This document shows positions 7,614 to 12,390 of a stretch of DNA of 12,390 bases, piece by piece (positions within the stretch are counted from its first letter, which is position 1; every line of letters begins with the position of its first letter). The position numbers and the translations under genes were made by a program. Under the pieces are notes generated by a model. The model saw only the letters and a list, made by a program, of their open reading frames with translations, did not search any database and was not told the origin of the DNA. This DNA is from Thermoplasmatales archaeon (GTDB lineage Archaea; Thermoplasmatota; JASEFT01; JAUWIS01), in the NCBI GenBank assembly GCA_030019485.1, contig JASEEW010000038.1, positions 1 to 12,390 on the forward strand, given 5' to 3'.

Positions 7614-8951
7614 ATGATACCTCAAATCACGTTAAAGGAAAAGATAATACTTCACCTGTTTTTCTATAAGGATGACGCCCTCTTCACCCCAGCCCCCTAT
7701 CAGATGACACAGCAGGGAATAGCAGAAGCCCTTGATGCTGACAGGGCACATGTGTCTGTTTCCTTAAACGAGTTGATAAAGAAAGGTTATGTTGAAAAAA
7801 GGACAGGGCATGTGAAAAAACTGATGAGGCGGAGGAACATATATTTTTTAACACATGATGGGATAAATCATGCGCAAATGCTTAAGGACAGGTTTGAGGC
7901 ACTTGTTGTACATACGGAAAAGGGTGAGATGAAGCTGAAGAATGTGGAGGAAACGATAAAAGGAAACCTGATTGATGCCCTTAAATATATCAGGACAGAT
8001 GAAAAAAAACTACCGGAGATAAAGATTGCAATCCACGGTAAAAAGACATTTTATGGTGCAACAGTATTTCTTTTTGGCTACATAGTGTTTCTATCATCAT
8101 TCGCATACATATTTTTAAATAATAATTTATCATTATCATTTTTCTCAGGAATCATTTCTGTTTTTGTGATGGGAATAGGGTTAAAACAACTATGGAGTGA
8201 TGAGGTAATCAGAAGGAAAGTAAGCATATTTATCAGTGCAAACCTAGCGTTTATCCTTTTGCTTATCGTACACACCGTGTTTGAAACTGAATATCTGCTG
8301 GATGATGTTTTAACATCTTTTGGTGTAATAGGCACAGTTTTTGCTGTGAGCATTTTTGGATATTTTATTCCGTTAAAAGTTAGATGCGAGATGCTGAGAA
8401 CAGTGGGAAGCACATTGGTGTCAGTAAGCATTTTATCAATAATTATAGGCAGCAATGTTTTAGGTTTTTCCTCCTTCTGGGTTTTATCTGGTGTGTTATG
8501 CCTTGTGGTGGACAATGAGATGAGAGAAAAAAACAATGATTCAAAAGATTTTAATTTGGGTGCAGGTGTCTCAGTCATAGGATGCATATTTCTAATAATT
8601 TATACTATCACTCCTAATATTTCAGCATGGAACATTTTGCTGTTGACAGGCTGGTTCTGCCTAGGGTTATTTATTATTGGTGGAAGGTTCACAAATCTGA
8701 ATGAAAATATAATGAAAACCCTTCGCTCATCTGCACCAATGGGCATAGGTATTATTTTCGTTTTCTTCAGCATAATCCTTGCAGCAAACAATAGGTATAT
8801 GAGCAGTGTTATCGAAGCATGTTTGGGCATAACAGTAGGAATCTATGGTTTGAAAGGGATTTTGAAAATGGATAAAGGGATGGTTCTACTCTCATTGTAT
8901 TTTCTCTTCCTGATATTTTTCACCCTCATCTCAGTTGTCTACAGGTTGTAA
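7614..8951 (+). CDS. Winged-helix DNA-binding domain fused to a multi-pass membrane domain
   Basis: The 445-residue protein has a cytosolic N-terminal winged helix-turn-helix at about residues 6-85, with a MarR-like arrangement: MTQQGIAEALDADRAHVSVS as the helix-turn-helix, then LNELIKKGYVEKR leading into the wing and a basic KKLMRRR. A charged linker (86-140) follows. From about residue 145 to the end nearly everything is hydrophobic and segments into roughly ten or eleven helices. This layout suggests a membrane-bound one-component regulator in which the membrane domain senses a signal. It starts 41 bp after the A2M-like gene on the same strand, making that gene or the divergent EndoQ promoter possible targets; this is inference. 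I do not recognise a named family for the membrane part. ATG 7614 is preceded by AGGGAG. The protein ends in a short VYRL tail without a further domain. Confidence 0.8.
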   Translation: MIPQITLKEKIILHLFFYKDDALFTPAPYQMTQQGIAEALDADRAHVSVSLNELIKKGYVEKRTGHVKKLMRRRNIYFLTHDGINHAQMLKDRFEALVVHTEKGEMKLKNVEETIKGNLIDALKYIRTDEKKLPEIKIAIHGKKTFYGATVFLFGYIVFLSSFAYIFLNNNLSLSFFSGIISVFVMGIGLKQLWSDEVIRRKVSIFISANLAFILLLIVHTVFETEYLLDDVLTSFGVIGTVFAVSIFGYFIPLKVRCEMLRTVGSTLVSVSILSIIIGSNVLGFSSFWVLSGVLCLVVDNEMREKNNDSKDFNLGAGVSVIGCIFLIIYTITPNISAWNILLLTGWFCLGLFIIGGRFTNLNENIMKTLRSSAPMGIGIIFVFFSIILAANNRYMSSVIEACLGITVGIYGLKGILKMDKGMVLLSLYFLFLIFFTLISVVYRL

Positions 8952-8959
8952 ACCACACT

Positions 8960-9000
8960 ACCAAAACATTCATAACAGCATAAAACCATTATGTTTTGGT
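8960..9000. repeat. Inverted repeat upstream of the Cys-rich gene
   Basis: ACCAAAACAT (8960-8969) and ATGTTTTGGT (8991-9000) are perfect 10-bp inverted repeats with a 21-nt spacer. A TATA-like CATAAAAC (8979-8986) lies in the spacer about 25 nt before ATG 9007. The right arm also supplies the GGT of the GGTGAT ribosome-binding sequence (8998-9003). It could be an operator flanking the promoter, an RNA hairpin masking the ribosome binding site, or a terminator for the preceding gene. The symmetry is seen; the role is inferred. Confidence 0.5.
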
Positions 9001-9006
9001 GATTGA

Positions 9007-9249
9007 ATGCAGATAAGTGGTTGTGGGTATGTGTGCTCGGAATGTTTTTTGAAAGCAGGCGGCGCCTGCCAGTCTTGCTCCAAGGAAAGCGAGGTTGTGG
9101 AAAACTGTGAGATAATAAGCTGTCTGGAGAAAAAAGGTATCGAGCATTGTTTGAAATGTGCTGACAGATACAAAAATGGTGCAGTATGTAAAACATACAA
9201 GCAAGGGCTGCGCCACTGCCCGTTAAGAATTGGTGTGCTCACAAAATGA
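9007..9249 (+). CDS. Small Cys-rich DUF3795-like protein
   Basis: Eighty residues with eleven cysteines (6, 10, 13, 21, 24, 34, 39, 48, 51, 61, 71). The N-terminal CGYVCSEC, then CQSC, then CEIISCLEKKGIEHCLKC and a final Cys near ...AVC match the layout of DUF3795 proteins, which typically read CGxxCxxC...CxGC...C-x4-C...kgvexCxxC. The family is small, cytosolic, presumed to bind zinc or an iron-sulfur cluster, and of unknown function. The start is well supported: ATG 9007 follows GGTGAT (8998-9003), a good match to the archaeal 16S 3' end. It precedes the broken receptor-like gene by 33 bp on the same strand and may once have been co-transcribed with it. Metal binding is inference from cysteine content. 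Confidence 0.75.
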   Translation: MQISGCGYVCSECFLKAGGACQSCSKESEVVENCEIISCLEKKGIEHCLKCADRYKNGAVCKTYKQGLRHCPLRIGVLTK

Positions 9250-9282
9250 GTTAGATTTCGGCGGTATTAACCCGAGAGGAAT

Positions 9283-10615
9283 ATGAATCCTTATGCGGTT
9301 CCCGGCCTGATTTACGTTACAGTCTACTTGTACCTTTTGCTTGTTGTCCTAAGATTTAATGCAAAGAGGGATACAAAAGGGTGTTTGCTGTTTTTATATT
9401 AACTGTGATTGCATGGTCTGTTTCTGAGGGAATGAGGAAGCTTGTTGTCCCCCCAAGTATAGGATATGAAACATTCTGGTATTGTGATTATGCAATTCTT
9501 TTCGCAAAAACTATGAGCATTTCTGCAGGCTTCATGCTTGCAACATTCTATCACTTCTCAGCCGTTTTTCCAAAGAGGAGGGGAAAAACCGGTATAATAA
9601 TAGCATACATACCAGCGTTGATATACACACCCATCATCCTTTTTGCAGATGAATTTATCAGGGATGTGAAACCAACACATGAGGGTTACGGCATCGTTTA
9701 CGGCAGCCTCATAGGACCGGCAATTACTCTCATGATAATATATTCTATTCTTATATCATACAATCTATTGAAGTCATATGCAGAAACAAAATCCCTGCTT
9801 CAGCGCAGTCAGATAAAAACCATTTTTATAGGAGCATTTTTAACAATGCTCATGGGCATAATAACGGTGTCTATGATTTCATCAGGAATAGGTATTCCCT
9901 TCTGGATGCCGGAATCAACATTCCTCCTGCCCCTTCTTATCTTTGTTTCTTATGCTGTGATTAAATACCAGCTGCTTGATGTTGAGATGCTTATCAGGAA
10001 CAGTATAATCCCCTTTGTAACCGCGTTTTTAATGGCAGGGCTTGGCGTACCCATAGTCTGGGGGGGCCGCGCTTCTGTTTCTATCAGTAAATCCGGGTGT
10101 GTTCGCAGTTCTCACCCTATTCGTGATGACAGGGATCATCTTCGGGCATAATTTAATAAAAGAATCAGTTACAAGCGTTGTTGAGCTCCTTTTCCCCAAG
10201 GCTGAAATGGAGGGAATGCAAACTGGAGGAGGTGTTTCTGATTAATACAAGCGGTGTGGTGCTTGCTCATACAGAAACAAGGGAAAAGACAGGCGTTGTT
10301 GATTCTGATATAGTAGGGGGGATGCTTACTGCAGTACAGGATTTTGTCAAAGAGTCATTCCATGCTGAGGACAGGGAAACCCTGAGGACGTTAAGTGTCG
10401 GAAAAATAAAAATGATTATAGAGCATTCACCAAACACATATATGGCTGTTGTGTTCACGGGTTATGAAACAGAGGAGTTACGTTCAGATATCAAATTTCT
10501 TCTCAAAAAGGTTGAGAAAAAATATGGCAGAGTTTTAGAGGGGTGGGATGGTGATAAAGAAAAGATCAGAGGCATCGAATCCATGGTTAATAATCTGTTT
10601 CCAGCAACAGCATAA
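9283..10615 (+). pseudogene. Frameshifted multi-TM sensor-like gene (histidine-kinase 7TM-type N-terminus, soluble C-terminal domain)
   Basis: Four consecutive coding segments in three frames make one plausible ~440-residue protein. Segment 1 starts at ATG 9283 and gives a first TM helix (VPGLIYVTVYLYLLLVVL) ending in RFNAKRDTKG. Segment 2 continues near 9378 with VFAVFILTVIAWSVSEGMRK and about six further helices, a layout like the 7TM sensor region of some histidine kinases. The frame changes at the G7 run near 10061-10067; segment 3 reads AALLFLSVNPGVFAVLTLF and ends at a TAA at 10243. Segment 4 switches frame between about 10205 and 10231 and encodes LEEVFLINTSGVVLAH, then a soluble domain with DSDIVGGMLTAVQDFVKESF, ending at 10613-10615. 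The first two shifts lie at homopolymers (AAAAGGG, G7), so sequencing error is possible; a third in the same gene, while the 4.4-kb A2M frame is intact, favours decay. No kinase domain is seen. SD-like GGAGGTG at 10228-10234 lies inside the coding sequence. Confidence 0.72.
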
Positions 10616-10620
10616 GGGTT

Positions 10621-11427
10621 TTACGTTCCAACCTGCAATGGGCTGACAATTTTTTTCAGTGTTGCTGCTGCTGACAGTGCTGCGAGATAGCTTGTCCTAG
10701 GGTTTGTTGGACATGGGAAACTTTTTGTCTCTGTTGTTATTTCCCCAAATTCTCCTTTTACAGCAATTTTGTGGATGTTCTGCCTGATTTTTGGGTCGCA
10801 GACTATTTTCACCTTTGTTTTTTCAACACCTACGCCTGCAATGCTTAAACAAACAGCAACATTGATGTTTTGCGGGAAATATTTTATTGCCTCATAAGCA
10901 GAGCCTTCGAAAACAACTGTTTCCTTTTTTAATTTTTCAACATCTATCCCTTTATCCTTTAGATATTTCACATCCTTTAAACCAGCAGGCGGCTTTCTTG
11001 TAACAAGGATTACCTCATCAATTCTTGAGCCTGATGCTGACTTAACACCATCAACACCTGCTATTGCACCGGATGGAAGATAGATTTTGCATTTATTTTT
11101 CTTTGCAATGCCCATAAGTTTTTCCATTAGTTTTCTGTCTGCAAATGCGCCAACACTCATCACCATGAAATCCTTACCGCCTGATAAAACAAGCTCCCCG
11201 TACTGTTTCACAGCATCAATAGATGCTGATTCAACAACAAGGCTGACATCATCAATGAAATCATTAATGTCTTGTTTTGGTATTCCCTTCTTTAATGAGG
11301 ATGTCAGAACCTCTGCCTTCTCTGAAACTGTGTTCAAAAGGTAAACTTTCTCTATTTCATCAATGTTTTCCACTGCCTTTGCTAGAATTGTTCCTATTGC
11401 ACCGCAGCCTATGATTCCAATGTTCAT
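10621..11427 (-). CDS. nadX: L-aspartate dehydrogenase
   Basis: This 268-residue protein oxidises L-aspartate to iminoaspartate with NAD(P)+, supplying the substrate for quinolinate synthase in NAD biosynthesis in place of aspartate oxidase. The N-terminal Rossmann fold shows GIIGCGAIG (residues 4-12) and VVESAS near 64-69. Downstream come LPSGAIAGVDG (117-127), TRKPP (143-147), FPQNINVAV with Asn187, and NIHKIAVKGEFG, in which His219 is the best candidate for the conserved catalytic histidine; NPRTSYLAA closes the family pattern. Length is normal. At the end of the second strand, where an acidic residue often sits, this protein has LLNTVS. ATG 11427 is the first Met and begins directly with the Rossmann strand. 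The gene converges on the broken receptor-like gene with only 5 bp between stops and follows the CARDB gene by 31 bp. No nadA or nadC is in the window. Confidence 0.92.
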   Translation of the reverse strand: MNIGIIGCGAIGTILAKAVENIDEIEKVYLLNTVSEKAEVLTSSLKKGIPKQDINDFIDDVSLVVESASIDAVKQYGELVLSGGKDFMVMSVGAFADRKLMEKLMGIAKKNKCKIYLPSGAIAGVDGVKSASGSRIDEVILVTRKPPAGLKDVKYLKDKGIDVEKLKKETVVFEGSAYEAIKYFPQNINVAVCLSIAGVGVEKTKVKIVCDPKIRQNIHKIAVKGEFGEITTETKSFPCPTNPRTSYLAALSAAATLKKIVSPLQVGT

Positions 11428-11448
11428 AATAATAAATAGAGATAGGGG

Positions 11449-11458
11449 AAGATAAAGT
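11449..11458 (-). promoter_or_regulatory. Possible TATA element for aspartate dehydrogenase
   Basis: On the minus strand ACTTTATCTT occupies -31 to -22 relative to ATG 11427, the right distance for a leaderless archaeal transcript. The match is modest, and co-transcription with the upstream CARDB gene (31-bp gap) is an alternative. Confidence 0.3.
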
Positions 11459-12390
11459 TTATTTCAGGGTTTCTTTAAAGCCGCATTTCGGGCAGACAAC
11501 CTCAACAGGTCTTTCCAATCCTGTTACATCCAGGGTTTCACCGCATTTCTGGCAGTTGATAACAGCGCGCTTGGAAGGCATTAAACCTGATAATTTCCGT
11601 TTTTTCATCATCCTAAGACCAGCGCCTGCGCAGACAACTGTGATAATTATTACAGCTGCTATGAGAATTAATGTAAAATCAAATGCTGTGCCTGGTTTTC
11701 CCTCAGCAGATATGCTACCCATGTACTCGTTGTTGTTTTCATTCAGTTCATTAACGGTTCCATCAGCATCTAGAACAATCCTGAATGAGTGATTGCCTGC
11801 TTTTGCTACCCACAGAAGCGTTGCCATCGCTGTCCTGTTCGTCCAAATAACACTGATGCTGGTGCTGTCAACAAGCACATCATCCACATACAACGACACA
11901 TCAACATCATGTGCAGGACCCCAGCCCATGTTTCTGATTGTAACATGGAACAGCACCTGCTCACCCTCCACCGGTTGCTCATTTGAGCAGGTAATCCCGA
12001 TGATGGTGAGGTCTGGTTTCAACAGATCCTTACCAGCTGAGCCTGTGCTCAGGTTGAAGAACCTGTCAAACACGCCATCATTGTTTTCATCAATGCTGAG
12101 TTTGACTGATGCAGCATCTGCTTCTTCCAGCCTGTCCCAGTCCTCCACCACATAAGAATGTGTTACACTGCTGCTGATAGACATTTCTGATACTGTGAAC
12201 TGTTTTGTGCCATTCATAATAACCAGTGAGTAATATTTCTCACTGTTTGATGTGATTTTCACAGTTCCAGCATCCATACTTATACTGAAGCTGTCCACTG
12301 TTACTGTGGATGTGTTTGATTCAAAGCAGTAGGTTTTCCCAGTGAACTCACCAGGGCTGAACTCTCCAGGACTGTATTCCCCAGGACCAA
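11459..12390 (-). CDS. CARDB-domain surface protein with TM anchor and C-terminal zinc ribbon (5' end outside window)
   Basis: The frame stays open to the right edge, so the N-terminus is missing; about 310 residues are visible. Numbering from the internal GTG at 12298: upstream are SPGEF repeats then TGKTYCFESN; a beta-rich segment follows with an EF-hand-like DENNDGVFD (70-78); a CARDB domain spans about 95-195 (DLTIIGITCSNEQPVEGEQV through LNENNNEY); one TM helix covers about 207-230, followed by basic MKKRK; a zinc ribbon closes the protein with Cys249, 252, 269 and 272. CARDB domains are extracellular Ig-like folds, so the protein is probably anchored with the repeats and CARDB outside and the zinc ribbon inside. 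I do not regard GTG 12298 as the start, because coding character clearly continues through it. The exact role, perhaps adhesion or envelope structure, cannot be read from this fragment. Confidence 0.85.
   Translation of the reverse strand, partial: GPGEYSPGEFSPGEFTGKTYCFESNTSTVTVDSFSISMDAGTVKITSNSEKYYSLVIMNGTKQFTVSEMSISSSVTHSYVVEDWDRLEEADAASVKLSIDENNDGVFDRFFNLSTGSAGKDLLKPDLTIIGITCSNEQPVEGEQVLFHVTIRNMGWGPAHDVDVSLYVDDVLVDSTSISVIWTNRTAMATLLWVAKAGNHSFRIVLDADGTVNELNENNNEYMGSISAEGKPGTAFDFTLILIAAVIIITVVCAGAGLRMMKKRKLSGLMPSKRAVINCQKCGETLDVTGLERPVEVVCPKCGFKETLK
12344..12388 (-). repeat. 15-bp tandem repeats encoding (S/G)PGE(F/Y)
   Basis: Three consecutive 15-nt units in the CARDB gene encode GPGEY, SPGEF and SPGEF, followed by a diverged TGKTY. 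The array reaches the window edge and may continue beyond it. Third-position differences (CCT-GGG, CCT-GGA, CCT-GGT) show the units are not freshly duplicated. A Pro/Gly-rich extracellular linker is the likely product. Confidence 0.7.

Noticed and set aside
8078..8587. 169-codon minus-strand frame opposite the wHTH-TM gene
   Set aside because: Its Thr/Lys/Ile/Pro-rich composition is the expected antisense of hydrophobic TM codons; no domain or start signal.
9370..9385. Programmed -1 frameshift at AAAAGGG
   Set aside because: It is not a full X XXY YYZ slippery site, no downstream structure is evident, and two more frame changes in the same gene make decay or indel error simpler.
12296..12298. 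GTG at 12298 as the start of the CARDB protein
   Set aside because: The same frame continues upstream without a stop to the window edge and encodes the SPGEF repeats, so the gene is truncated by the window.
12344..12388. CRISPR-like array
   Set aside because: Units are 15 nt with no spacers and encode an in-frame pentapeptide repeat.

Overview
The window looks archaeal, probably from a euryarchaeon-like lineage, but I cannot name a genus. The evidence is: endonuclease Q ending in a PCNA-interacting (PIP-like) tail; A/T-rich TATA-type elements about 25 nt before several starts; an archaeal-type L-aspartate dehydrogenase; a CARDB-TM-zinc-ribbon surface protein; and a winged-helix protein fused to a large membrane domain. 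By eye the base composition is moderately AT-rich.

Layout from left to right. Positions 1-135 (+) hold the C-terminal tail of a protein that looks like DUF3800. A non-coding gap of about 150 bp follows. Positions 289-3060 (-) encode endonuclease Q (EndoQ), interrupted by a 519-residue class 1 intein with a LAGLIDADG homing endonuclease; the intein splits the catalytic Asp-x-His motif from the adjacent Ser-Pro-Tyr-Pro. A divergent promoter region (3061-3177) carries two copies of a GTTTACATGT element, one of them a perfect 14-bp palindrome. Positions 3178-7572 (+) encode a thioester-containing alpha-2-macroglobulin (A2M) family protein of 1464 residues with a GCGEQ motif. Where animal A2Ms carry the protease bait region, this one has two adjacent hydrophobic segments. 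Positions 7614-8951 (+) encode a winged-helix DNA-binding domain fused to roughly ten membrane helices.

Positions 9007-9249 (+) encode a small Cys-rich protein resembling DUF3795. Positions 9283-10615 (+) hold a multi-TM receptor-like gene, similar to the histidine-kinase 7TM sensor region, split over three reading frames by three apparent frameshifts. Converging on it are an aspartate dehydrogenase gene (10621-11427, -) and, upstream of that, a 5'-truncated surface protein (11459-12390, -) with SPGEF repeats, a CARDB domain, one TM helix and a C-terminal zinc ribbon.

Functionally this is a mixed neighbourhood: DNA repair (EndoQ), cell-surface proteins (A2M-like, CARDB), membrane-linked sensing or regulation (wHTH-TM, broken 7TM gene) and NAD precursor synthesis (AspDH). 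The most notable items are the intein in EndoQ and the membrane-hairpin A2M next to a putative membrane-bound regulator. No rRNA, convincing tRNA, CRISPR array or insertion sequence was seen, and no gene-free stretch exceeds 300 bp.
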